Positions 51,723 to 60,086 of a DNA stretch of 64,000 nt are shown piece after piece. A model generated the notes under the pieces. The model was not told the DNA's origin. It worked only from the letters and a program-made list of their open reading frames with translations, and ran no database searches. Position numbers and translations under genes: made by a program. Source of the stretch: Variovorax sp. PBL-H6 (GTDB taxonomy: Bacteria > Pseudomonadota > Gammaproteobacteria > Burkholderiales > Burkholderiaceae_C); NCBI RefSeq assembly GCF_901827155.1, contig NZ_LR594660.1, positions 558,001 to 622,000 on the forward strand, read 5' to 3'. Position 1 is the first letter of the stretch. Every line of letters begins with the position of its first letter.

Positions 51723-51822
51723 GCGTGGGCTGAAGATGCTCACGCGGCCGACAGTCTTTCCCTCCTCCTCCCTTTGTCGGCTGGCTTTGCCCCCTGGCGA
51801 TTCGTTCGCCGGGGGTCTTCTT
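51723..51822 (+). ncRNA. Candidate structured small RNA with CU-rich loop (second copy)
   Basis: A possible -10 (TAGAAT, 51712-51717) precedes a hairpin GCGTGGGC-tgaagat-GCTCACGC. A second stem follows, GCCGAC (51747-51752) with GTCGGC (51776-51781), whose loop exposes CTCCTCCTCCCTT (51762-51774). The unit ends in a terminator hairpin with CCCCCTGGCGA and TCGCCGGGGG, then TCTTCTT. The 13-mer is identical to that in the unit at 43546-43665. No protein frame fits. About 80 bp downstream the exported protein gene at 51903 starts on the same strand, after the terminator. Confidence 0.5.
51790..51822 (+). terminator. Terminator hairpin of the second candidate small RNA
   Basis: CCCCCTGGCGA-ttcgt-TCGCCGGGGG then TCTTCTT, a GC-rich stem of about ten pairs with a T-rich tail. 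Confidence 0.75.
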
Positions 51823-51902
51823 CGCGCCCTTCGTGACAAAGTCGTTCTTGGTACCTCGCGCCCGGCAATACACTCTCGCAGCCGACCACCCGCCACCAAC
51901 AG

Positions 51903-52445
51903 ATGCTCAAGAAACCCCTGCTGCCAATCCTTGCAACCGCCCTCTTGTTCACGTCGGTTTGCCATGCTGCGGACCGACTGCTACCAACAGAGGATGCCCA
52001 GAAGCTGGGTGTCTCGTTCAAGAAGGATGGGAAGGCGCTGTACGTGGACGTGCTCAACGCCAGCCAGTCAGTGCTGACCGGGCTCACCGTGCAGTGCGAG
52101 GTTGACCTTCCCCCGGTGACCATGACTCCAGATTACGTCCCGCCTGCAAGGCCTCGGCCGAAGCATCTAGCGACGGGCTCAGCTGTCGTGGCGCCTGACG
52201 AAGACTTTTCCCTTTTGTTCGGAAATACCTCGGGCGATGGCCGCAAGGGCAAGGGCGGAGAGCACATCTCGGACTATTCGTCGAGGACCGTGCGCGACCG
52301 CGAGTTCGTGAAGCTCGAGCTCACCGGACTGCGGGTCCTGCCTGGAAAGTCGGTCGAGGGCTATACCGAAACGCCCAAGGCAATCCGACATTGCAGCGCG
52401 CTTGACCCGCGCGGCCGCGAGAAGAAGCTCTACGAAGTGTTCTAG
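51903..52445 (+). CDS. Exported orphan protein
   Basis: The 180-residue product opens with a signal peptide (MLKKPLLPILATALLFTSVC, cleavage near HAAD). The mature part is beta-like (GKALYVDVLNASQSVL, VQCEVDLPPVTMTPDY) with a Pro/Arg-rich loop. A later strand reads REFVKLELTGLRVLPGKS, and HCSALDPRG adds a second Cys. It looks like a small periplasmic or secreted domain. No family is recognised. Confidence 0.65.
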   Translation: MLKKPLLPILATALLFTSVCHAADRLLPTEDAQKLGVSFKKDGKALYVDVLNASQSVLTGLTVQCEVDLPPVTMTPDYVPPARPRPKHLATGSAVVAPDEDFSLLFGNTSGDGRKGKGGEHISDYSSRTVRDREFVKLELTGLRVLPGKSVEGYTETPKAIRHCSALDPRGREKKLYEVF

Positions 52446-52454
52446 GCTCGAGCT

Positions 52455-53174
52455 TCAGCTCGCGAGGAGGCCGAGCAACAACAGCGCGGCCGCCACCCCG
52501 GCGCCGCTGCTCTTCGTGAAATCGATGTGCGTGCCCCCGCAAAACCGACACAGAGAGCGGACCGCCCTGCCCTTTCTGACAACGAGTATTGGGACCATCA
52601 GCTTTCCGCAGTGTCCGCAGCGGTCATGCGTTTCCGTGACGTCCGGGCGTTGGCGGCGCGCCGTTCTGGGCTTTGGCTCCATGGCGGGCGCCGCCGGCCG
52701 GGCCTTAGGCAGAACTTGCACCTGGGAAGCACCGGCAGCATTTGGGTGCGTCCGCTCATCCGGCAGGCGAGAGAAAACTCCTTGTCCGGTCGAGACCGGT
52801 TGCGGCGACCGCTGTGGCCAAGCCGGGACCTCCCGCGGCCCCGCGGACCTGGCAGAACGGCTTGCGGAACCAGGTTCGAGCGGCCCTGGCCGGAGTACGT
52901 TGGGGCTCGCCCTTCCGTAGACGGGCGCTGGCCGGGGCGCTACACCGGCTTTTTCTGGAAGCACCCGAACGTCAACGGCCGAGGCGGTCCCGCCGCAAAC
53001 GACGATGTCGAAGTCCACCCGCTGCCCAACGCTAAGCTTGGCGCCGGCTCGTACCTCCTTGGCACGAGCGGTGAGCCTGCCCAAATGCCCACACTCAATC
53101 CGGGCGTCTCCGGTCTCGAGGTCCATCTCGAGGACCACGCCCTCTCCTCGCACCCAAGCCTTCGTCGTCTTCAT
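52455..53174 (-). CDS. Cold-shock-like / zinc-ribbon protein
   Basis: The 239-residue product starts at the ATG at 53174 (MKTTKAWVRGEGVVLE). The first 70 residues have the strand pattern of a cold-shock/OB-fold domain (GRLTARAKEVRAG, VGQRVDFDIVV, then A-x-DVRVL), although RNP motifs are weak. A Pro/Arg/Ser-rich linker follows. A zinc ribbon (CGHCGKLMVPILVV ... LCRFCGG) and a hydrophobic tail (AGVAAALLLLGLLAS) close it. It might be an RNA- or DNA-binding protein with membrane association. It is divergent from the second cold-shock-like gene at 53316. Confidence 0.6.
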   Translation of the reverse strand: MKTTKAWVRGEGVVLEMDLETGDARIECGHLGRLTARAKEVRAGAKLSVGQRVDFDIVVCGGTASAVDVRVLPEKAGVAPRPAPVYGRASPNVLRPGPLEPGSASRSARSAGPREVPAWPQRSPQPVSTGQGVFSRLPDERTHPNAAGASQVQVLPKARPAAPAMEPKPRTARRQRPDVTETHDRCGHCGKLMVPILVVRKGRAVRSLCRFCGGTHIDFTKSSGAGVAAALLLLGLLAS

Positions 53175-53315
53175 TGCGGTCCTCTCAGAAGCCACCAGGC
53201 TGCAGTCTACCGCTGCGGGCCGCCGCAAACGGTCTCAACGGAGTGCGCGTTAGTCCGCATCGGAGTGCATCAGATGCGCGCCTAAAATGCTGCAACAACG
53301 AGGATGGAGTGCTGA

Positions 53316-53666
53316 ATGAGAATGACCGGCAAAGTCGCTGATTTCAACCGCATCACGGGCCGAGGGCTCATTGCGAGCAAGACGTCGGGTAAGGTGAGCT
53401 TCCACCTCTCACAGGTCGTCGCAGGCAAAGGGAAGCTCGACGCCGGCGACCAGGTGGAGTTCGAGTTGGGCGACTTGGACGGTGTGCCTCAGGCGTTGGC
53501 CGTTTCAGTCCTGTCACGCCACATGGCCCTCCAGCAGCGTACATTGAAAGCTCATTCGGCGACCGCGGTAGCGGAAGGGGCAGCTGGCATTGCGGACAAG
53601 CAGGAAGGCACAACGGCTCCTGCCACGGCCACGCCCTTTCCGGCATGGCCGGGCCTTGTCGGCTGA
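53316..53666 (+). CDS. Cold-shock-like domain protein
   Basis: The 116-residue product opens MRMTGKVADFNRITGRGLIA, like the cold-shock start 'GxVxxFNxxxGxGFI', and continues SGKVSFHLSQVVAGKG (RNP-2-like position) and GDQVEFELGD...ALAVSVL. The C-terminal 45 residues are Ala/Thr/Pro-rich. Known cold-shock proteins bind single-stranded nucleic acids. A CTAAAAT element starts at 53282, 28 bp before the ATG after accounting for its length. The divergent neighbour at 53174 also has a cold-shock-like domain. Confidence 0.65.
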   Translation: MRMTGKVADFNRITGRGLIASKTSGKVSFHLSQVVAGKGKLDAGDQVEFELGDLDGVPQALAVSVLSRHMALQQRTLKAHSATAVAEGAAGIADKQEGTTAPATATPFPAWPGLVG

Positions 53667-53679
53667 GGAACTCGTCGGC

Positions 53680-53865
53680 CTAGACCGGGAAGAAAAGAAT
53701 CAGGCCCAACGGGCCACAGAGCGCCATCAAGGGCAACCGCTTGAGCACAACATCCCAGTCGCGCCGACGCATGTTCTTGCGATATCTGAGCGGCCAGAAC
53801 AAGCTTGTCAGCAGGCCAGTCGCATACCAAAGGGCAAACCAGGCCCAGCCGTTCATTTCGCTCAT
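53680..53865 (-). CDS. Small membrane protein
   Basis: The 61-residue protein has two hydrophobic segments (GWAWFALWYATGLLTSLF and LPLMALCGPLGLILFF) separated by a short basic stretch (RYRKNMRRRDWD), so two membrane helices in a hairpin. A CTAAAA element lies 22 bp upstream of its start. No family is recognised. Confidence 0.6.
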   Translation of the reverse strand: MSEMNGWAWFALWYATGLLTSLFWPLRYRKNMRRRDWDVVLKRLPLMALCGPLGLILFFPV

Positions 53866-53927
53866 TCGATTCTTCTTACCCTTGTGTTTTAGGGCGGAAT
53901 ACCCGATGGCTGCATTGTATCATTGAT

Positions 53928-53961
53928 GACTCTAAAACACTTAACGCTACCGTTTAGAGTC
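53928..53961. promoter_or_regulatory. GACTCTAAA / TTTAGAGTC inverted repeat
   Basis: Two perfectly inverted 9-bp arms (53928-53936 and 53953-53961) with 16 bp between them, 75 bp before the ATG at 54036. The arm TTTAGAGTC also occurs once at 60003-60011, so two separated sites share an extended sequence. Confidence 0.6.
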
Positions 53962-54035
53962 CTTTGAACCCCGGTCAGGTCAGCAGTTGGCGTCGACACG
54001 GAACACTAGAAACGGAAGAAGCGTAGAAAGGGAGA

Positions 54036-54704
54036 ATGATGGAAAGCGAACGTCCGTTTGTCACTTACAAGATAAAAAACGAGCGGAACGGCAAGTTCTA
54101 CGTTGGGTCGACGAGCAATACTTCAAGCCGGTGGGCAGAACATCGGCGGGCTATTAAAGCTGCCCGCACAGCCAGAGTCGGGAACCATCTGATGTGCTTG
54201 GACATTCAGAAGAACGGCTGGGGGCTGTCTGATTTTCGTTTTGGAATCATCGAGAGATTCGAGACGAGAGAGGCAATGCTTGCAGGCGAGCAGGCGCTGC
54301 TAAACACTTATTGGGGCACCGCGAAAAACTACAACTCCGCCCATGAGGTTCTGAGAGACACAGTCCTGCACAAGTGGTTCGCCTGGAACCTTCGAACTCT
54401 CGAGCATCGCCGCTACCTCAGCGTAGAGGCGTTGAGCGTCGACTTTCGCCTTGGATTGAAGACGCTCGCAGGTCTTATTGCGCGTGACGACGTTGCTCCC
54501 GGTGATTGGGTATTCGAGCCCTTCAGCAGGCGACGTACTGTGCGAGAGGTACGGCAGATGATGCTCGTGCATGGCATACCGCCTCCTCCCCAGCAGGACG
54601 CCGCATCGCTGGCGCGCTCAATCAGCAACTTGATTTACGGACCCTGCAAAAGTCAGGGTACGGCCCTCAATGGACATCAAACGCGCGAGTTCTATGGGGT
54701 CTAG
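54036..54704 (+). CDS. GIY-YIG nuclease-domain protein
   Basis: The 222-residue product has an N-terminal GIY-YIG domain (about residues 8-95): TYKIKNERNGKFYVGSTSNT corresponds to the GIY...YIG strands. The catalytic region continues SSRWAEHRRAI (Arg, His) and a Glu in a later helix (REAMLAGEQALL). The remaining C-terminal 110 residues contain a possible helix-turn-helix (SVDFRLGLKTLAGLIARDD). Architecture recalls homing endonucleases and phage Seg proteins, where a DNA-binding tail follows the nuclease. No intron is visible, so a free-standing mobile nuclease is possible. Confidence 0.8.
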   Translation: MMESERPFVTYKIKNERNGKFYVGSTSNTSSRWAEHRRAIKAARTARVGNHLMCLDIQKNGWGLSDFRFGIIERFETREAMLAGEQALLNTYWGTAKNYNSAHEVLRDTVLHKWFAWNLRTLEHRRYLSVEALSVDFRLGLKTLAGLIARDDVAPGDWVFEPFSRRRTVREVRQMMLVHGIPPPPQQDAASLARSISNLIYGPCKSQGTALNGHQTREFYGV

Positions 54705-54920
54705 GCGATGCCCGTTGGCAAACTGCCGCACCCGGCGGCCACTAAAGGGCAACAGCGGGCAATCGGAGCGGCCGGTTAGCGCAACGTCCAGCAGACTTGA
54801 TTGCTTTGTGAGGCGCAACCCAGGCACACCGCGCCAGCTTGTGATGTTTTCGGAGAAGCCTACCCCGTCCCTTGTTTGCAGCTTCCTACACAAGGAAGGT
54901 CAATCAACAAGGAAACGAAC

Positions 54921-55826
54921 ATGAAAAGCATGACAGAGCTGAAGACGCTCGCCGCGTCCCTGCGCGTCGCAATGGAGGCCGGCTGCTGCGAGCAGTTTTC
55001 GCTTCTGGAGCGCCCCGTCGTCCTGGCCGAGCTTTTTGAGCTCAAGCGCCGCGACAAGGCGGCCCTTCGCAACCTCGAGCTCGAGAGCACGATGGCCAAC
55101 TACGTCGGCCTGGCGGTGCAAGGCGTCCTCGCAGGATACGTCGCCCTCTACGACAAGCTGGTCGCCGAGGGCCACGACGCCAGCAACTCGTTCGAGTTCG
55201 GCAACGACGCGTACTGCTACTTCATCCCTCATCGCGAGGTGGAGGCAGAAGAGGTACCCGCCGGCGCAAAGGGCCTCCTCGGCCTGATTGGCGGCGAGAA
55301 GCTACCGCCGCATGTCGTCAAGGCGTTCGTCGTGGAAACACAGAGCACGAACTGGGTCGTGGTCCTCGAGGAACGTTTCGGGCGGCACACGCTGCACATC
55401 CGGCAGTTCTGGGACGACCCAGCCTTGCTGGATTCCCCGGACTACCACGGTACGTTCGACCAGTACACCGGGAGCAACCTGAGCATCAAGGACGTCCTCC
55501 GCCTGGCTGCAGAAGCTGCGGACAGGTTTTCTGATGACATGCCCGGGGTGAACTATCCCAAACGGCCCTGCCTGAATACGTTCCTGCGCGGCTCACTGGT
55601 ACCTGGTCACAAGGATGCGGGCATCGGTCTGCGCTATGCCGACGGCCGCGACAAGGGCTACGTTCTGAGCTACGAGCAGCCCTATGGGGATTGCCCGGCG
55701 GTCAAAGATGTGCACTGGTTCGGCTTCCACCGGATTTCACATGCGATGGAGCGCATCGGCTTTGCCGTGTCGATGCTGGTGCCCGAGCTGGCCCCCGACG
55801 GCGGCGCCGACCTCCTCGACGACTAG
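54921..55826 (+). CDS. Orphan cytoplasmic protein
   Basis: The 301-residue product starts at the ATG at 54921 with AAGGAA upstream. It has an N-terminal helical part (KSMTELKTLAASLRVAMEAG, KRRDKAALRNLELESTM), a mixed central part (AFVVETQSTNWVVVLEERFG, HTLHIRQFWDD) and a C-terminal part with two conserved-looking HxxG regions (LVPGHKDAGIGLRYADG, VHWFGFHRISHAMER). Longer in-frame versions are implausible. I recognise no family. A terminator follows at 55845. Confidence 0.6.
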   Translation: MKSMTELKTLAASLRVAMEAGCCEQFSLLERPVVLAELFELKRRDKAALRNLELESTMANYVGLAVQGVLAGYVALYDKLVAEGHDASNSFEFGNDAYCYFIPHREVEAEEVPAGAKGLLGLIGGEKLPPHVVKAFVVETQSTNWVVVLEERFGRHTLHIRQFWDDPALLDSPDYHGTFDQYTGSNLSIKDVLRLAAEAADRFSDDMPGVNYPKRPCLNTFLRGSLVPGHKDAGIGLRYADGRDKGYVLSYEQPYGDCPAVKDVHWFGFHRISHAMERIGFAVSMLVPELAPDGGADLLDD

Positions 55827-55844
55827 CCTGATTGGCTGCAAACA

Positions 55845-55868
55845 AGCCCTCTGGGCTCGTTTTCTTTT
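55845..55868 (+). terminator. Rho-independent terminator
   Basis: AGCCC-tct-GGGCT then CGTTTTCTTTT, 18 bp after the stop of the gene at 54921. Confidence 0.8.
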
Positions 55869-56074
55869 GCTAGCCCTCTCGAATCGCCCAGCGCGGACGG
55901 TCGCTGGGCCTGGCTCCTAGCTCATGGCCGGCTCCGAACGAGTTGCCAAGGTGACGCCGCGCCTTGATGATGTGGGCGAAGGAGCGAAGGATGGCCCACC
56001 CAAAAAGGCGTTGGAGCTTGAGAGGGTCCGCAGCGCGGAAACCCGGGGGCTCACTTCGGTCCCGTTCCCGTAGG

Positions 56075-57580
56075 ATGGCACAGGAGACCCAGAAGCTGCG
56101 GCAGCGGCTTCCTCTGGTATCCGAAGGGGAAGACTGGCTTGCAGGCTGGCTGGAATTGGTCAAGCGGGTGTGGGGCTCCGTCATCCACGGCTACGGCACG
56201 TTGATGAGTCGGCATCCCGTCGACAAGCTTTGCAAATTGGAGGCCGATAGGCGCGTCCTCGGCTGGGTTGGCGTGCTCCTGGTGTCCACCGCGCTATTCA
56301 GCGTCCTTTACCCAGTGCTCGCCCATGGGCCGCGCATAGTAGACCCCTTTTCGCTGGCGGTATCGCTCGGCAACGTGCTGACGCCATCGCGATACCTCGC
56401 GGCGTTTGTACCTTTGCTTGCTCTCGGGCTGGCCTGGGCGCTGGTCCCTTGGTTTGCTGCGAAGCTCGTAAATGGTCGCGCTGCCCACGGTGTCCGACTG
56501 CTGGCCGCGACGACGTTCGCCCTCGCGCTCAGCGCCTGGCTGATTGCATTTCTGGTCTCGGGCGCCTTGGTTCCGCTTGCACCAATACGCGGGGTGCTTG
56601 GACTAGGCAACTACGACTTCAACAGTGTGCCCACCTCGCCCCGTGAGCTGCCGACCGCCATGTATGCGGGGCTTGTTGCGAGCTTGTTGTCGTACTTGGC
56701 TTTAGTCCCCTTGTATCTCGCTCTCGTGGTCGCGGCGATTCGCGCTTCCCGGAGCCTTGCGGGAGCCCTTTTTCGCCGCAGGTGGGCAGGTCTTTTGTCC
56801 TCCATCCTCACCGCGCCGGCACTCGTCCTGCTTGCAGTCTCCCTGCCAGCAGCAATTTTGATGAGCGCTGTTCTCGCGCTGAGTACCTCTTCAGGACTCC
56901 TGGAACAGGCGCAAGTTGCAGGCACTCCAAGAGGGGAACCCCAGGAGACGGTAGAGGTGGAGCCATTGACCTCATTCTGCAAGTTGGGCCCAATGACCCA
57001 AGCCGGTGAGTCAGTGATTGAGTGCCAGCTCCTGGGCTTCACGTCCGGTGCGGGCAGCATTGCCCTGGACTATGGTGAGCAGCTGCTGTACTTCACACCC
57101 AGAATCCTTGGCCCCGGCGTGCGCACCACCCGCCGGCTAAGCACAGCCGCCGCTATAGCAACGCCAAGCTTCGGAGAATTCGCAGCTCAAGCAATGAGGC
57201 CGCCACAGCCGCTGGAGCAGGAGGGAGAGCCGAGCACCGCTGAGTTGCGCGCCGGGGGACTTGGGCACGTTTCGCAGGTGAGAGGCAGCGTCGTGGAGGA
57301 CGTAGCACTATTGGAGCTTGGACGCCCTTTTAGCGTTTACGTCCGCCTCGAAGCAGAACGGTTTTGCTCCTTCAAACAGGCTGAGATGCGCGGCAACGTG
57401 TGGCTGTACGTCGGCGTAAGCGTCCTTGCGGCCGTCGGCACGCCATCCAGTGTGGCCCGTAGGCGGGCAATAGGCCCCTGGGACCTCAAGAAGGTGGCGG
57501 ACGAGTGTGAAACAGCCATGTTGCCAGGACGCGGGCCCCCGACGGAGATGCTGGAGATACCGCCACTCTTCCCCAACTGA
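56075..57580 (+). CDS. Polytopic membrane protein with a large C-terminal domain
   Basis: The 501-residue product is taken from the ATG at 56075 (MAQETQKLRQRLPL); the in-frame extension to 55964 is Arg-rich. About five membrane helices lie at 61-83, 105-127, 141-165, 198-222 and 240-270. The last 230 residues are soluble, with two Cys (SFCKLGP, IECQLLGF) and beta-like strands (YGEQLLYFTPRILG). No transporter or enzyme motif is seen. It is followed by a convergent gene at 57609 with 28 bp between the stops. Role unknown. Confidence 0.6.
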   Translation: MAQETQKLRQRLPLVSEGEDWLAGWLELVKRVWGSVIHGYGTLMSRHPVDKLCKLEADRRVLGWVGVLLVSTALFSVLYPVLAHGPRIVDPFSLAVSLGNVLTPSRYLAAFVPLLALGLAWALVPWFAAKLVNGRAAHGVRLLAATTFALALSAWLIAFLVSGALVPLAPIRGVLGLGNYDFNSVPTSPRELPTAMYAGLVASLLSYLALVPLYLALVVAAIRASRSLAGALFRRRWAGLLSSILTAPALVLLAVSLPAAILMSAVLALSTSSGLLEQAQVAGTPRGEPQETVEVEPLTSFCKLGPMTQAGESVIECQLLGFTSGAGSIALDYGEQLLYFTPRILGPGVRTTRRLSTAAAIATPSFGEFAAQAMRPPQPLEQEGEPSTAELRAGGLGHVSQVRGSVVEDVALLELGRPFSVYVRLEAERFCSFKQAEMRGNVWLYVGVSVLAAVGTPSSVARRRAIGPWDLKKVADECETAMLPGRGPPTEMLEIPPLFPN

Positions 57581-57608
57581 ACGACGCGGCCGTCGCCATC
57601 TCCGTGGG

Positions 57609-59708
57609 TCATTGCACTCTGGCCGGCCGCTTCGCTCCCGCGAACTTCGACAACGGGAACCCGAGACTGTCGTAAGCCCATGCACCGACCTCAATGCGCC
57701 GCTTCCAGAACTGCATGCTCACCTTGTCCATTTCCGCCCGCCAGTACTCCTGCGTCTCCGCGCTGGCGGGGTCCTGGGCCGCTATTCCCCTCGTTGTCTC
57801 ATCGAATAGCGCCTGAGTGGGCTCCAGGAGAAACTTGCGCAGCGCCATCTCGCGCTCCACCAGCACCATGCATATATAGCTGTTCCTGATGAATCCGTCG
57901 AACACCTCCTTGCTGCCAGGAACGTTAGCCGTGGCCTTTCGAACGCCGTACAGCTCGCTCGCCGCAAGCTCCAGCCGCGCCGCTGCTGCCACCCGTTCGG
58001 CTGCGACGTCAGGCACAGGCCTCAATACCCCGATAATGCCCGCGGCCTGGAGATACTTCAGAGCTCCGTTGATGGCATTCGCGTCCTTGAATCCTGACCG
58101 GCGCAGCAGCCGTTCCGCTGCCAGGTCGATTCGGTCGATATAGACCACCCGCCGTCCATCGAGCGAGTACAGCCCTTTTTCCCTGTCCGCTTCAAGAGCC
58201 AACGCGAGCAGCGATGCCACCACGATGACGAATGCCGGCCTTACAGTCGTGGTCACCCCGGTCGGGGAGGTAAAGCTGAAGCGCTCCACGCCGTTGTATT
58301 GGGCGTGATAGCGCAAATTCGACTCCAAACTCTTCGTGCGCAAATCCTGCAGCATGGGGTTGCCGAGCACCGTGGCCACCCCCATCAAGGCCTGCACCGT
58401 CGGCTTCACAGGAAGGACCAACACGTTGTAGAACTTGGCAGCCTTGTCTTCGCCCGGCATGGCATAGACCGAAGCCACGTAGCGTCGGTCATGCTCCCTG
58501 TCCTGGTTGAACACCTCGAGCTCGCCAAACACCTCGTTGGGGTCGAAGACCACTCGAGGCTCCGCACTGACGGTGAGGGCCGGGGATGGCTCAGTACCAG
58601 GAAGGTAGGCTCCGAATCGTCCACTCTCAACAATGAAGACCTGGCCGGCCGTGTTGTGCTTGTAGGCTATCGGATGGTTGACGGCAACCGTGCGCCAATG
58701 CACACCAGGGAGGATATCGTCGCTGATGGCGCTCAGCAGCAAGTGGGCCGGACCGGGGTTTTCCTCTGGCCCGAGACTTCTACGCGCGGCCGCGAGCTCT
58801 GCAACCCACTTGTCGATGTCCTTGCGTGAGGCCTGAATGCGCCGTGTGCTGTATATCCCAAGCAACCAGATGTGGAATGGCGCTACCGCGTGGTCTCCGT
58901 TGCGCTTTGTGAAACCCTTGAGACGGTCGATGCTCGCCGGAAGGAGGGGTGAGGCCTCGTCGAAGACGTGAAAGCCTGCGTCTCGGAAGTGTCGTCTCAT
59001 CGCCGTTCGGGACCGCAAATGCCGATGGAGCCCATCCCGGCACTCGGTCAAGGAGGGCTCATCCTGCTTTTCAGTGCTGAAGTCTTCGGGACCCAGGTCC
59101 TTCTTGAAATAGCGCCTGTTGCTCGTCGCCACCAACATGATTCCTTCCCGGCCCGGTTCGAACAGCTGCCCGAGTGCGAGCAAAAGCTTAGCCGGGTCAG
59201 CGATGTGGTCGAAAAGCCGAATTGCCAGGATGATGTTCGGCATCTCCTTCGTGTCTATGAATCCGAAGGGGTCGTCTTCCTCGAGGTTCCTGACGAGAAC
59301 CTGCATGAACTTGGAGGGCTGCGCAGCCTTGAGCCGTTCCGATTCCTTATCCACGCCGACGTAGGCGGCGACATTCGGCGCATTCATCAGTTTGTGGCCG
59401 ATGACTGCATCGCCACACCCGAGGTCCAGCACTCTGTCGTGACGCTTGTTGGAGGGCCAATCCTTGTAGGTCCACATCTTCTCTGGCGTCAACTCAGCGC
59501 TTGTCGCCTGGTCGCAAAGCCCCTCCCACCTCTGTAGCGCCGCCTGGATGGAGGTGACATCTCGGCTTCCCGTGGGGTCGTAGCACAACAGACCTTGCAC
59601 GATTGGGTCGACCAGTTCTCGGCGAAGCTCATCGGTTGCGTCGCCAGCGTCTCGGACCTCCCGGCCCTGGTCGGCACCATCGACATCCTCTGCGTCTTGC
59701 GCTGCCAT
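57609..59708 (-). CDS. Methyltransferase / cyclic-nucleotide-binding-like / winged-helix fusion protein
   Basis: The 699-residue product starts at the ATG at 59708, which has GGAGGA upstream; the extended version reads from a TTG without support. Residues 90-250 are a class I SAM-dependent methyltransferase: motif I VLDLGCGDA (93-101), acidic D120 after strand 2, IILAIRLFDHI as motif IV. Residues 340-415 look like a cyclic-nucleotide-binding beta barrel: GQVFIVESGRFGAYLPG, then PNEVFGELEVF and RYVASVYAM. Residues 510-565 resemble a winged helix (INGALKYLQAAGIIG). I know no named family with this order. A signal-controlled methyltransferase is inference. Confidence 0.65.
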   Translation of the reverse strand: MAAQDAEDVDGADQGREVRDAGDATDELRRELVDPIVQGLLCYDPTGSRDVTSIQAALQRWEGLCDQATSAELTPEKMWTYKDWPSNKRHDRVLDLGCGDAVIGHKLMNAPNVAAYVGVDKESERLKAAQPSKFMQVLVRNLEEDDPFGFIDTKEMPNIILAIRLFDHIADPAKLLLALGQLFEPGREGIMLVATSNRRYFKKDLGPEDFSTEKQDEPSLTECRDGLHRHLRSRTAMRRHFRDAGFHVFDEASPLLPASIDRLKGFTKRNGDHAVAPFHIWLLGIYSTRRIQASRKDIDKWVAELAAARRSLGPEENPGPAHLLLSAISDDILPGVHWRTVAVNHPIAYKHNTAGQVFIVESGRFGAYLPGTEPSPALTVSAEPRVVFDPNEVFGELEVFNQDREHDRRYVASVYAMPGEDKAAKFYNVLVLPVKPTVQALMGVATVLGNPMLQDLRTKSLESNLRYHAQYNGVERFSFTSPTGVTTTVRPAFVIVVASLLALALEADREKGLYSLDGRRVVYIDRIDLAAERLLRRSGFKDANAINGALKYLQAAGIIGVLRPVPDVAAERVAAAARLELAASELYGVRKATANVPGSKEVFDGFIRNSYICMVLVEREMALRKFLLEPTQALFDETTRGIAAQDPASAETQEYWRAEMDKVSMQFWKRRIEVGAWAYDSLGFPLSKFAGAKRPARVQ

Positions 59709-60086
59709 GCCTGTCCTCCGTCGAGGAGGATTCCCCGAAGCGGAGAATTCTGCCCAAAAAACGCGTTCTTGATATGAAGGTTCCACGCCTGGACGTTACC
59801 CCCACGCCCGCACGCATGGCAGAATTCCGCCGAATACGACGGTCCGCTGAGCCGAGCACTGCGACGAGGGGCCCCGACCCGATGACAAGGCACTGGGGTT
59901 TTCCCGGCCCTCGTCTTTCGGCCCCCTGAAACGCCCTGACGACGGTTTTCGGACCGTGCTGCGCGGTGGCTCAGTAGCCCGGGCGGCGAGTTCAGGGAAC
60001 GTTTTAGAGTCAACGCAAAGTACCCTAAAGACTTTCCCGTTTCAATCCGGATGATTGGGTCATCTAAAACCCAACCGGAGATTGTC
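59709..60086. other. Divergent promoter region, otherwise gene-free
   Basis: This 378-bp interval lies between two divergent starts. It holds GATTCCCC/GGAGAATTC as a possible imperfect inverted repeat at 59727-59751, a CGTTTTAGAGTC element at 60001-60011 and CATCTAAAACCC at 60061-60072. A short plus-strand frame (59774-59929) is weak and not listed as a gene. Confidence 0.5.

Noticed and set aside
59774..59929. 51-codon plus-strand frame starting MKVPRLDVTPTPARM
   Set aside because: No ribosome site; it lies in a divergent promoter region and has no recognisable features.
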